Shown piece after piece: positions 36,693 to 45,101 of a stretch of 64,000 bases of DNA (within the stretch, counting starts at the first letter, position 1; each line of letters starts with the position of its first letter). The notes beneath the pieces were generated by a model. It worked only from the letters and a program-made list of their open reading frames with translations. It had not been told where the DNA came from and ran no database searches. Both the position numbers and the translations under genes were made by a program. Origin of the DNA: Lentilactobacillus parabuchneri DSM 5707 = NBRC 107865 (GTDB lineage Bacteria; Bacillota; Bacilli; Lactobacillales; Lactobacillaceae); assembly GCF_001435315.1 (NCBI RefSeq), contig NZ_AZGK01000003.1, positions 62,001 through 126,000 of the forward strand, written 5' to 3'.

Positions 36693-37385
36693 TTAGTTGA
36701 TCCGATCGAGTAATCCTTGGGCCAAGGCAAACACCTGATTGTTGAGGTTATGAATGGCAACAACTTTTGGATACAATTTATTAATCCCTTCACTAAATAG
36801 GTAGTTGAGTGTCTGGCCATCGGACTTGATCATTTCAAAGATTTGGTTGAGCTTGATGATGTCTGGATTATTGGTAATTGAGTTTTTCAGATTGGTGAGC
36901 TGGGTTAACAGATCCGGCAGGGTACTTTGCTTATCCATGAGTTTTAGAATTGAAATCACGTTGTTTTTGTTATCCGTGGACAAGGTATCAATTAAGCCAA
37001 TAATTTGATTCAATTGTTTGCGCTGCTGGTTGATGTTAATGAGTCTAACCAAATGGCCGCTCCAAATCCAGCCTTTAACCTTGCCATTTCCATTTTTGAC
37101 ATAGTAATACACAGCTTTATTTCCATTAGCTCGTTGTAGCGTTGCGGATTTATAGGTGTAAAATGTGGTCAAAGGATAGTTATCTGCATTATGAACTTTT
37201 TTCTGCAGTGTCGTTGAACTGTAAAGATAGCCGCTGACTGCCCGGTATGGCGCCTTGGTTAATGATTGGGTACTAACGACCTTAGCGGCGGTTGATTTGG
37301 CCGACACGGTGTTTGACTGCGACAGGCCAATGCCAAATAGCACTGCCAGACCCAATACCCAAAGTTTTGCGATGATGTGTTTCAT
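36693..37385 (-). CDS. Small secreted protein with SH3-like and helical parts
   Basis: A 230-residue protein with a signal peptide (cleavage near NTVSAKS, about residue 30). Residues 45-105 look like a surface SH3/GW-like repeat (GYLYSSTTLQKKVHN to KGWIWSGHLVRL), such as binds cell wall polymers. The remaining 120 residues are helical, with Leu/Ile heptads resembling the ectodomain of YhgE proteins. AGGGGG lies 9 bases before the ATG. It is the first gene of an operon with the YhgE gene and could be its wall-side partner. That role is inference from position and composition. Confidence 0.75.
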   Translation of the reverse strand: MKHIIAKLWVLGLAVLFGIGLSQSNTVSAKSTAAKVVSTQSLTKAPYRAVSGYLYSSTTLQKKVHNADNYPLTTFYTYKSATLQRANGNKAVYYYVKNGNGKVKGWIWSGHLVRLININQQRKQLNQIIGLIDTLSTDNKNNVISILKLMDKQSTLPDLLTQLTNLKNSITNNPDIIKLNQIFEMIKSDGQTLNYLFSEGINKLYPKVVAIHNLNNQVFALAQGLLDRIN

Positions 37386-37417
37386 AGTAAGATCCCCCTT
37401 GAAATTCGACAAGAATT

Positions 37418-37473
37418 GTTAACTATGGTTAACTGTTGTTAATCATTCGCATACGCGTTATTATCAGTATAAT
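37418..37473. promoter_or_regulatory. Three GTTAA(C) boxes at 10-bp spacing before a -10 element
   Basis: GTTAAC starts at 37418 and 37428 and GTTAAT at 37438, one per helical turn. TATAAT follows at 37468-37473 with no -35 at the normal distance (ATTCGC). This is what an activator-dependent promoter for the plus-strand yhgE gene would look like. The regulator is not in this window. Confidence 0.5.
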
Positions 37474-37521
37474 GCATTTTTCAACAGAAACAAGCAAGTT
37501 AAAAAATTTGAGGGTTGTTCG

Positions 37522-39687
37522 ATGTTTAAAAATATTAAATTAATTTATCAACGCGATTTAAAAGCGATTTTTAAATATAAAGCAGCGCTGCTGACCATTA
37601 CGGCGCTGTGTGTTTTGCCATGTCTATATACGCTGGTCAACGTTAAGGCGATTTGGAATCCTTATACGTCCCAAGAGGTCAGCAAGATTCCGGTTGCCGT
37701 TGTCAATGAGGATCAAGGGACCAGCGTACAGGGCAAGACGATGAATCTGGGCAAGCAAATCATCACCCAGCTGAAGCAAAATAATCAGATTGGCTGGCGC
37801 TTTGTCGATGCCGGTACGGCTCAAAAACGTGTTCGGGCCGGGAAATACTATGCCGAAATCAAAATTCCAAGCAGCTTTTCAGCGGACCTGGCCAGCATTG
37901 TGAGTTCCAATCCGAAAAAAGCACATCTTGATTATATTGCAGACACCAAGGCCAGTCCAATGGGTTACAAGATCACGGAGGCGGCCTCACAAAACCTGCT
38001 TAACACCATTAAAAAACAATTCGTCTATCAAGTAAATAGTACTATCTTTTCTTATTTAAACATTGCCGGTAAGAAGGCCCAGGCGAACGAGTCCCAGATT
38101 TTAAATTTAAAGGATTTGATTATCAATTTGGGTGACAGCATGGACCTGGCGACCAATACATTGGGCGACATTAGTGATACGTCCAGTGGGCTGGCGGCCG
38201 TCTTTACTGAGATTAAGCCGGTCATATCGGCTTCTCAAAACGTCAATATCAATCAAGCAATTGGCGAATCCAATAGTAGTTTGATTAAAAGTGTCAATCA
38301 TTCCGTCAATCAGTCATTTAACAATCTTCACACCGGCCTAACCGGGATTCAATCCGACGCGCAGCGGTTGAGAACCCTCACTAACCAGTTAAATCAAACC
38401 ACGTCATCAGCCAGCAAAAGCCAAGTCAGTGCTTTGACCAGTCAGATCCTGTCCCAAATTAAATTATTGCAAGGGCAAATCACGCCATTGATTTCATACC
38501 TAAACACCATTAATAAGACCCAGAATCTAACTGGGGTCGCTAACTTGATCAGCCAGTTGAATGATGTCAAAAGTATTTTAAGTGATCAATCCGAACAAGT
38601 GACCCAACTGCAGCGCAACTTGTCTTCCGGCAATTCTGCCAATGCCCGGCTGCAGCAAAATATTGCCAGTCACTCCTATTCGGTGGCGACCAGGCTTAAC
38701 GCAACGCTGTCAACTTATAACGCCCGGGTTAAATCCGAGTTAAATGCCATCCAACGGAATTTATTATCCGCGAACAGTAAGGCTGCCAGCGTCTTAAATA
38801 ACGTTAATGGGATTCGCAGTTTAAACGAAAAGTCGTTGGATACGATTATTTCAGGTAACCAACTCGTCAGTCAGTCGACTGGCGACCTTGAGTCCCAGCT
38901 GCTTCAGTATAAGGGTGTGATTCAGCAGGCCAGTAATCAACTGAAGCTGACTTCTGATAACAATATTGCAGACATCATCAGTGTTCTTCAAAACAACCCC
39001 AAGCTGATGGGGGATGCGTTATCACAACCATTTAACGTTAAAAACGAGAATATCTATCGGGTCAGCTCGTTTGGTGAAGCTTTCGCGCCGACCTACATGG
39101 CGTTATCAATTTGGGTTGGCTGCGCGATGCTGGTGGCCGTTCTGCATACCTCAGTGCCGAAATATCATAAGTTTGCCAATTTGAAGCCACGGGAAGAATA
39201 CATTGGCAAGATGCTGTTGTACAACACCTTGTCGATGATTCAAACAATGGTGATTATTCTCTCGGCGGTCTTTATCTTGAGAATTCACGTGGAAAGTTTA
39301 TTCCTAATGGTGATGATCGGCGTGGTCTCGTCGCTGACGTTCTCGGTAATCGTGTATACGATGGCGTCAGTGTTTGGAAACTTGGGGAAAGCCCTGGCAA
39401 TTATGATGGTTGCCTTTCAATTGGCCGGAAGTGGCGCAATTTATCCAGTCCAGCTTGATCCCTTGTTCCTCAGAATCGTTCAGCCGATATTCCCATTCTC
39501 ATATGCGGTCAGTGGCTTCCGTGAAGCGGTTGGCGGGCCAAACGTGGGGACCGTCGTCCTCGACTTTTTCGTTTTGATTTGCATGTTGATCGGCGGCCTG
39601 TTAGTTGGTTTATTCTTGAAAGACTTCTTCAGAAGAGTGACAGCCAGACTGCTGAACGATTTTACCAAGACTGGCATTGGCCAGTGA
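37522..39687 (+). CDS. YhgE/Pip-family membrane protein, second copy
   Basis: A 721-residue paralogue of the protein at 34.5 kb with the same layout: QRDLKAIFKYKAALLTI and an N-terminal helix, KIPVAVVNEDQGTSVQGK at the start of the ectodomain, a long coiled-coil region, and a C-terminal group of helices with FPFSYAVSGFREAVGG. The two are clearly related but well diverged, so not a recent duplication. Identical length and divergent arrangement raise the possibility of a heterodimer in the membrane. GAGGG precedes the ATG. Its terminator follows directly. Confidence 0.88.
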   Translation: MFKNIKLIYQRDLKAIFKYKAALLTITALCVLPCLYTLVNVKAIWNPYTSQEVSKIPVAVVNEDQGTSVQGKTMNLGKQIITQLKQNNQIGWRFVDAGTAQKRVRAGKYYAEIKIPSSFSADLASIVSSNPKKAHLDYIADTKASPMGYKITEAASQNLLNTIKKQFVYQVNSTIFSYLNIAGKKAQANESQILNLKDLIINLGDSMDLATNTLGDISDTSSGLAAVFTEIKPVISASQNVNINQAIGESNSSLIKSVNHSVNQSFNNLHTGLTGIQSDAQRLRTLTNQLNQTTSSASKSQVSALTSQILSQIKLLQGQITPLISYLNTINKTQNLTGVANLISQLNDVKSILSDQSEQVTQLQRNLSSGNSANARLQQNIASHSYSVATRLNATLSTYNARVKSELNAIQRNLLSANSKAASVLNNVNGIRSLNEKSLDTIISGNQLVSQSTGDLESQLLQYKGVIQQASNQLKLTSDNNIADIISVLQNNPKLMGDALSQPFNVKNENIYRVSSFGEAFAPTYMALSIWVGCAMLVAVLHTSVPKYHKFANLKPREEYIGKMLLYNTLSMIQTMVIILSAVFILRIHVESLFLMVMIGVVSSLTFSVIVYTMASVFGNLGKALAIMMVAFQLAGSGAIYPVQLDPLFLRIVQPIFPFSYAVSGFREAVGGPNVGTVVLDFFVLICMLIGGLLVGLFLKDFFRRVTARLLNDFTKTGIGQ

Positions 39688-39712
39688 TGGTATTCATAAT
39701 TGATGAAATGAG

Positions 39713-39755
39713 AAAAGGCCGGAGCAAAACGTTTTGTTTTGCTTCGACCTTTTTT
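39713..39755 (+). terminator. Terminator of the second yhgE gene
   Basis: AAAAGG-CGG-AGCAAAAC pairs with GTTTTGCTTCG-CCTTTT with few mismatches, then T. It belongs to the GAGGTCGG..GCAAAA-type terminators of the window and forms the start of the tandem repeat below. Confidence 0.8.
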
Positions 39756-40019
39756 GGTTTCAATATTACTTTGCTGAATTGTGCGACAAACAGCAGCTTC
39801 CAGAGTATAAGCAACTTGTCCAACCATCCAAACCCGTTAATAATCGATTGTTAGGCCTAAATTCTGGGAGCAAAACATTTGTTTCACTTCGACCCTTTTA
39901 GGCTCAATATTACTTAGTTGAATCATGCGTCAATCGGCTGATCCCCGCCATTTAAGCCCAACAATCAATCATTCCAAACCCAGGAATAATCGATTGTTGA
40001 CCTTAAATTCTGGGATCAA
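39721..40019 (+). repeat. 146-bp tandem repeat (two units plus a fragment)
   Basis: Unit 1 (39721-39866) and unit 2 (39867-40012) both start GGAGCAAAAC and end TAAATTCTG; a third start, GGATCAAAAC, follows at 40013. Shared blocks include CAATATTACTTNGNTGAAT and TAATCGATTGTT. The middle is diverged. Each unit begins with a terminator half or whole. There is no ORF in this 356-base gap. Confidence 0.75.
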
Positions 40020-40043
40020 AACGCCGATTGTCGCACACTAATC

Positions 40044-40898
40044 CTAAGCAAACGACGTCGCAATACTTCCGAGAACAATCAAGACGATTCCGGCAATCGT
40101 ATACATCATTTCGCGATGGCTCTTATGTTCGTGCAAAACAGCAATGCCGCCGAATGTGGCAATGACGACACTCAACTGTGTCCAGATAAAGGCTGACGTA
40201 TTTCCGTTTGCCTGTGCTGAATAAATGTAAGATAGTGCCGCAATCCCCCAGATGAGTCCGGCAAAGATATTCAGGTACTGTTCTTTTTGGGTAAATGATT
40301 TCCGATCCGTAAAGAGGCCAAAAATCACTGCACCAACCAAAATTCCCAGCATTTCCGGCAAGAAGATTGACGTGCCGCTTTGGGCTTTAATAATCGGAAT
40401 ATTTGGAAATGACGAGTAAATCCAGTAACCAACGGTGGTCACCAACAAGAATAGTGAGTCCTTCAAGGTAATCTTACCGTCTTTTTGATCACTAACAGAG
40501 GTTAAGAGGGCCCCGGAAATGACGATCAATAGGGCGATAAAGCCAATCACTTTGGACTGGGTACCTTTCCAGTCACCGAAAATCAAGACGCCCAGAATTG
40601 AGTTACCCACTAACTGGAACACAGTTGAAAGTGGGTAGGTGTTAGCAACGCCAATTCGCTTGAAAGAAATAAACTGACCAATTTGGCCAATTGTCCACAG
40701 GGCACCACAGACGAGGGCAAATAGGAATGCCTTGCCATCAACGGCTGGACGGGTAATAGCAAAAACAATTAAGCCGATAATGGTTGTTCCAGCACCAATT
40801 CCAAAAATCTGGTTCGTGGGTGAGCCACCAACTTTTCCAGTGACTAACGGCATTAATCCCCATCCCAGAGCGGGCAGCAATGCAATAAGTATATTCAT
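40044..40898 (-). CDS. GRP-family sugar transporter (GlcU/RbsU-like), second copy
   Basis: A 284-residue protein with about ten hydrophobic segments, close to the copy at 31 kb over its full length (both open MNILIALLPA.GWG and end IVLIVLGSIATSFA). AAGGAG lies 10 bases before the ATG at 40898; the longer frame reaches into non-coding AT-rich DNA. Unlike the first copy it is monocistronic, and its upstream region lacks the GAAACC-GGTTTC operator, so the two paralogues are probably regulated differently. Confidence 0.88.
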   Translation of the reverse strand: MNILIALLPALGWGLMPLVTGKVGGSPTNQIFGIGAGTTIIGLIVFAITRPAVDGKAFLFALVCGALWTIGQIGQFISFKRIGVANTYPLSTVFQLVGNSILGVLIFGDWKGTQSKVIGFIALLIVISGALLTSVSDQKDGKITLKDSLFLLVTTVGYWIYSSFPNIPIIKAQSGTSIFLPEMLGILVGAVIFGLFTDRKSFTQKEQYLNIFAGLIWGIAALSYIYSAQANGNTSAFIWTQLSVVIATFGGIAVLHEHKSHREMMYTIAGIVLIVLGSIATSFA

Positions 40899-41065
40899 AA
40901 TCAAAATTCTCCTTCTCTTTAAGTAACAATAGCTATCATATAACTTATGAAAATAAATTTCCATAAAAACGGTTACAAAATTTATATAAATTTAAAATAT
41001 TTTAAATAAGATTCACGGTAGAATCAAGTGGGACAAGGAATACAAAAATTTGGACGGTTAGCGAA

Positions 41066-41113
41066 CAAAGAGGGCTGAAACATAAATCAACGACTTATGT
41101 GCCAACCCTCTTG
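41066..41113 (-). terminator. Terminator of the small membrane protein gene
   Basis: CAAGAGGG..CACATAA pairs imperfectly with TTATGT..CCCTCTTTG on the minus strand. Confidence 0.55.
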
Positions 41114-41131
41114 TAAAAAACTTTCAATATG

Positions 41132-41347
41132 CTAGTGGCGGTTATTATAAGCTTGGACTTGCGAGCGTTGATACAGCGCATATCCGCCATAAATTGCGGC
41201 AATCACAAGTCCGATCAGCAGGAGCTTCGAGAAAATTAAAACGCCAAACAATAGGAAGACAACCCAAAACGACGCTTTAAGAAGCAGCCAGCTGATTTTA
41301 ATGGCTAGTGTGCCAAATAGTAAGAGTAAAATCAATAACGTGATCAT
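41132..41347 (-). CDS. Small membrane protein, unknown function
   Basis: A 71-residue protein with two hydrophobic stretches filling residues 1-58, then a short basic tail (YQRSQVQAYNNRH). GGAAGGA lies 7 bases before the ATG and a terminator-like hairpin follows, which supports a real gene. I do not recognise the family. Confidence 0.65.
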   Translation of the reverse strand: MITLLILLLLFGTLAIKISWLLLKASFWVVFLLFGVLIFSKLLLIGLVIAAIYGGYALYQRSQVQAYNNRH

Positions 41348-41459
41348 GGTGATGTCCTTCCTTCAATGGCTAAATGACAGCCACGTTTGATTAACCTAAA
41401 TTTATCACTTTTTTCCTAGGATGCAAGCTCATTTAACTAAAAAATTAACTGGTTAAAGT

Positions 41460-42131
41460 TCACTGATCGTCGTTTCCCAAGACCTTGAAATTATGCTTTA
41501 ATTTGGGCCAAACGTACCGGTCCGCAGTTTGAATAATCAGACCATTAAATAAAATGGAAAAAATGGTGCCGACGTTGACGGCGTAAAGGTTCTTTGTCAC
41601 GGCAAATGAGATGACCATCGCGATAATTGGGGGAATAAAATCAATTAGTTGGGCCGCTACGGCACTCTTCTTTAGATACATAAACCGCAAAATGTTGGTC
41701 GTGTCGTCGTTAGGGTGCATTAGAAGGTTGGCTCGTTGATAAAGTGAGATTGCTGTGCAAAAGAAAATAATGCCCAGGCAGGCAAGAATGCCCCGAACGA
41801 CAATCGGCAACTGGCCAACTCCCAGCAGCTCAAAGCCCTGGACAAAAATATTGACGAAGTAGCTGAAGAAGCAAACATAGAGGACTTCACCAATAAAGCG
41901 CGGCCAATCCAAATATTTCAGCAGAATTTGGTTGGTAATAGCGTTTAACAACCCGATGAAAAATAAGATCATCCCAACGTTGACGTTGAACCAGTGGCTA
42001 TAATTCACAGCCGAAGCTGTCCAAACAGCGCTTCCCATGTTGGCGGAAATCGTGAGTGCATTTCCAAATGCGTTTAAAATCAACCCGGAAATCAGCCCGG
42101 TCCAACGTTGTGCTTTTGTATTTTTGATGAT
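41460..42131 (-). CDS. YczE/YitT-like membrane protein with apparent ATC start
   Basis: A membrane protein with five or so helices, resembling the YczE-type family (the QRWTGLISGLILNAFGNALT opening and YQRANLLMHPNDDTTNILRF loop are characteristic). Its likely N-terminus (IIKNTKAQRWTG) precedes any ATG, GTG or TTG. The upstream in-frame stop TAG is at 42143-42141, overlapped by a strong ribosome site AGGGGG, and the only codons at the right distance are two ATCs (42131-42129 and 42128-42126). Either initiation is at ATC, or an ATG mutated. The first usable TTG (42083) would cut into the first helix and lacks a ribosome site. Length 223 residues from the first ATC. Confidence 0.7.
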   Translation of the reverse strand: MIKNTKAQRWTGLISGLILNAFGNALTISANMGSAVWTASAVNYSHWFNVNVGMILFFIGLLNAITNQILLKYLDWPRFIGEVLYVCFFSYFVNIFVQGFELLGVGQLPIVVRGILACLGIIFFCTAISLYQRANLLMHPNDDTTNILRFMYLKKSAVAAQLIDFIPPIIAMVISFAVTKNLYAVNVGTIFSILFNGLIIQTADRYVWPKLKHNFKVLGNDDQ

Positions 42132-42190
42132 GCTCGCCCCCTAATAACACTAGTGTAGCAAGCATCAACAAATACGGCAAACGAGATTTA

Positions 42191-42221
42191 TTGACCACCT
42201 GCTTTCCCATAGTCGTATAAT
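42191..42221 (+). promoter_or_regulatory. Promoter of pepN
   Basis: TTGACC (42191-42196) and TATAAT (42216-42221) are 19 bases apart, 32 bases before the ATG. A second TATAAT overlaps it at 42221. Confidence 0.55.
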
Positions 42222-42253
42222 ATAATTAACTAAATTTCATCAGGAGGCATTTC

Positions 42254-44791
42254 ATGGCAGAACAGCTAACTCATTTTTATGAAAAGTTTCAACCAACCCA
42301 TTACAATATTTATTTAGATATCAACCGACAAGACAAACAATTCTCCGGAACTTCAACAATTACAGGAGACGCCAAAGAACAAAGCATTTCAATTCACCAA
42401 AAGTTTTTGGACATTCAATCTGTTCAATTAGATGGACAGGATCTTTCATTTACCAGGGACGATAAGCAGGAAGCAATTCATATTAATTTGCCGAAAACGG
42501 GTGAAGTCAAGCTGGTCATCGCCTTTCAAGCCAAGTTAACCGATACCATGATGGGAATTTATCCTTCTTATTATGAAGTTGACGGCGTTAAAAAACAGAT
42601 CATTGGAACCCAGTTCGAGACGACGGCAGCCCGTCAAGCGTTTCCATGTGTTGATGAACCCGAAGCCAAAGCGACTTTTGACTTGGCCATCAAATTCGAT
42701 GAGCACGAGGGCGAATCAATCATCAGTAATATGCCCGAAATCAGAACTGAAAACGGCGTTCACTATTTTGACACGACAATGAGAATGTCGACTTACCTGA
42801 TTGCCTTTGGCTTCGGTGAGCTCCAAAGTGTCAAAACGACCACCAAGAGCGGCGTTGAAGTCGGCGTCTTTTCGACGAAAGCGCATCAACAAAGCGAGCT
42901 GGACTTTGCCTTGGATATTGCCAAACGTTCAATCGAATTTTACGAAGACTTTTATCAAACCCCTTATCCGTTACCACATTCATGGCAGTTGGCATTGCCC
43001 GACTTCTCAGCCGGCGCGATGGAAAACTGGGGACTGGTTACGTATCGGGAAGCCTACTTATTATTAGATCCTGAAAACACCTCGTTTGAAATGAAACAAT
43101 TGGTGGCAACCGTGATCGCCCATGAACTTGCGCACCAGTGGTTTGGTGACTTGGTGACGATGAAGTGGTGGGACGATTTATGGTTGAATGAAAGTTTCGC
43201 CAACATGATGGAATACGTTGCGATTGATGCGATCGAACCCAACTGGCACATTTGGGAAGTCTTCCAAACTTCTGAAGCGCCAGCCGCCCTCCAACGGGAT
43301 GCGACTGACGGGGTGCAATCTGTCCACGTTCAAGTGGAAGATCCTGCCGAAATCGATTCGATTTTTGATTCAGCCATTGTGTATGCCAAGGGTGCCCGGA
43401 TGCTGGTCATGGCCCGGGCCCTGGTTGGTGATGGTGCCTTACGAAAAGGCTTGAAGGCTTATTTTGACGCCCACAAGTTCCATAATGCCACCGGTGCTGA
43501 TTTGTGGTCAGCGTTGGGGGATGCATCCGGAATGGATGTCGGTGCCATCATGAACTCCTGGTTGGAACAACCCGGTTATCCGGTGGTCACGGCCAAAGTG
43601 GTTGACGGCCAATTAACGCTGTCACAGCAACAATTTTTCATTGGCAAGGGACATGATGTTGACCGCAAGTGGCAGATTCCGTTGAACAGTAATTACGAGG
43701 CAGTTCCCGAAATTATGGCCGATCAGTCGTTGACAATTGGCGATTACGCCGAACTCCGAAACAAGACGGGCAAACCGTTCTTCTTAAACGTCGGTAACAG
43801 TTCGCACTTCATTGTTCAATACGATGAAACCTTAATGAAGGATATTTTGGATCACGTGGCCTCATTAGATTCAATTTCTCAACTTCAACTGCTTCAAGAC
43901 TTGCGTTTATTAGCCGATGGTCGCAAGAATTCATACGCCAACATTGTGCCGTTACTGCCAACGTTTTCTGAGAGCCAGTCAAACATTGTGAATGCGGCCC
44001 TCTATCGAGTTGCATCCAACCTTCAGAAGTTTGTGACACCAAAATCTGTTGAAGAAACCGCGTTGAAGGCGTTCTTTGATAAGCTGAGTGCTTCTCAGTT
44101 GGCACATTTGGGTTGGCAGCCTAAAGCTGGTGAATCAAACGATGACCAATTGACCCGGCCATATATTTTGAGTGCTGCCCTGTATGCGGAAAATGCTGAC
44201 GCCATTGCTTCTGCCCATACGTTGTTTAACCAAAACAAAGAAAACCTTGCCGGATTATCAGCCGACATTCGGGTGTTTGTTTTGAAAAATGAAGTCAAAA
44301 ATTTTGGTAGCGATGCGCTATTTGATCAACTATTGGCCGATTACCGCAAGACGGCTGATGCCAGTTACAAGCAGGACATTTGCGCTGCTTTGACCAGTAC
44401 AACTGATGCCAGCCTAATTGCCAAATTAGTCTCCAAGTTCGAAGATGCCGACACGATTAAACCTCAAGATCTGCGTGCCTGGTTCCGTGGGGTGCTCGCC
44501 AATAATGACGGCCAACAAGCTGCCTGGGACTGGATTCGAAACGATTGGCAGTGGCTCGAAGACACTGTGGGTGGGGATATGGAATTTGCCACCTACATTA
44601 CGGTCATTGCAGGTATCTTCCATACGCAACAGCGGTTGGATGAGTTTAAGGCCTTCTTTGAGCCTAAGATTCCAACACCTGGCTTAACCCGCGAAATCAA
44701 GATGGACATCAGTGTCATCGATAGTCGCGTCAGCCTCGTTCAAGATGAAAAGGCCGATGTCAATGCCGCAATTTCTCAAGTAATTAAATAA
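42254..44791 (+). CDS. pepN: Aminopeptidase N (M1 family)
   Basis: An 845-residue cytoplasmic zinc metallopeptidase removing N-terminal residues from peptides, central to casein-peptide use in lactic acid bacteria. The exopeptidase motif is GAMENWG (about residue 254). The zinc site is HELAHQWFG (about residue 290) with the third ligand Glu in WLNESFANMMEY. The C-terminal ERAP1-like helical domain is complete and the length is normal. AGGAGG precedes the ATG. It works downstream of the Opp transporter encoded earlier in the window. Confidence 0.96.
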   Translation: MAEQLTHFYEKFQPTHYNIYLDINRQDKQFSGTSTITGDAKEQSISIHQKFLDIQSVQLDGQDLSFTRDDKQEAIHINLPKTGEVKLVIAFQAKLTDTMMGIYPSYYEVDGVKKQIIGTQFETTAARQAFPCVDEPEAKATFDLAIKFDEHEGESIISNMPEIRTENGVHYFDTTMRMSTYLIAFGFGELQSVKTTTKSGVEVGVFSTKAHQQSELDFALDIAKRSIEFYEDFYQTPYPLPHSWQLALPDFSAGAMENWGLVTYREAYLLLDPENTSFEMKQLVATVIAHELAHQWFGDLVTMKWWDDLWLNESFANMMEYVAIDAIEPNWHIWEVFQTSEAPAALQRDATDGVQSVHVQVEDPAEIDSIFDSAIVYAKGARMLVMARALVGDGALRKGLKAYFDAHKFHNATGADLWSALGDASGMDVGAIMNSWLEQPGYPVVTAKVVDGQLTLSQQQFFIGKGHDVDRKWQIPLNSNYEAVPEIMADQSLTIGDYAELRNKTGKPFFLNVGNSSHFIVQYDETLMKDILDHVASLDSISQLQLLQDLRLLADGRKNSYANIVPLLPTFSESQSNIVNAALYRVASNLQKFVTPKSVEETALKAFFDKLSASQLAHLGWQPKAGESNDDQLTRPYILSAALYAENADAIASAHTLFNQNKENLAGLSADIRVFVLKNEVKNFGSDALFDQLLADYRKTADASYKQDICAALTSTTDASLIAKLVSKFEDADTIKPQDLRAWFRGVLANNDGQQAAWDWIRNDWQWLEDTVGGDMEFATYITVIAGIFHTQQRLDEFKAFFEPKIPTPGLTREIKMDISVIDSRVSLVQDEKADVNAAISQVIK

Positions 44792-44801
44792 TGAATGGCA
44801 A

Positions 44802-44834
44802 GAGGGTTTCATCCATTCCTGGATGGCCCTTTTT
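44802..44834 (+). terminator. Terminator of pepN
   Basis: AGGG..CATCCA pairs with TGGATG..CCCT, then T5. Confidence 0.75.
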
Positions 44835-45101
44835 GTATGCCCAATTCGGCAAGCATTCCGATTAAATCATGGCCGATTGTAGATTGGGTGCTTTTTAAGT
44901 AATGTTACACATTTATAATATTCTTGAAAAAAAGTTAAAAAATGACCGCGAGAATAGTCGTTTGCACTGTAATATTTGCTGCACCAGCCATTTCACGTAT
45001 TGTGTTCAAATTGATTTGGGCATATGTTTGTTGAGTGAATGAACGACAAATGTTCAATTTTTTTTTTGGACAAATTAACAGAAATGTGGAGTGGTTTTAG
45101 A
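44835..45101. other. AT-rich intergenic region upstream of the lysozyme gene
   Basis: No ORF I trust. It holds long A and T runs (for example TTTTTTTTTTGGAC near 45060) and several TATAAT-like words (TTTATAATATT near 44914). The promoter for the lysozyme gene must lie here but cannot be placed with confidence. Confidence 0.4.

Noticed and set aside
34515-39687. Prophage or phage-defence genes, suggested by the phage infection protein name
   Set aside because: Pip/YhgE proteins are chromosomal envelope proteins used by phages as receptors; no phage structural genes, integrase or defence domains are near.
40899-41043. GAAACC-GGTTTC operator upstream of the second GRP transporter
   Set aside because: I looked for the dyad found at the first copy; only an AT-rich stretch with a single AAAACGGTTAC word is present.
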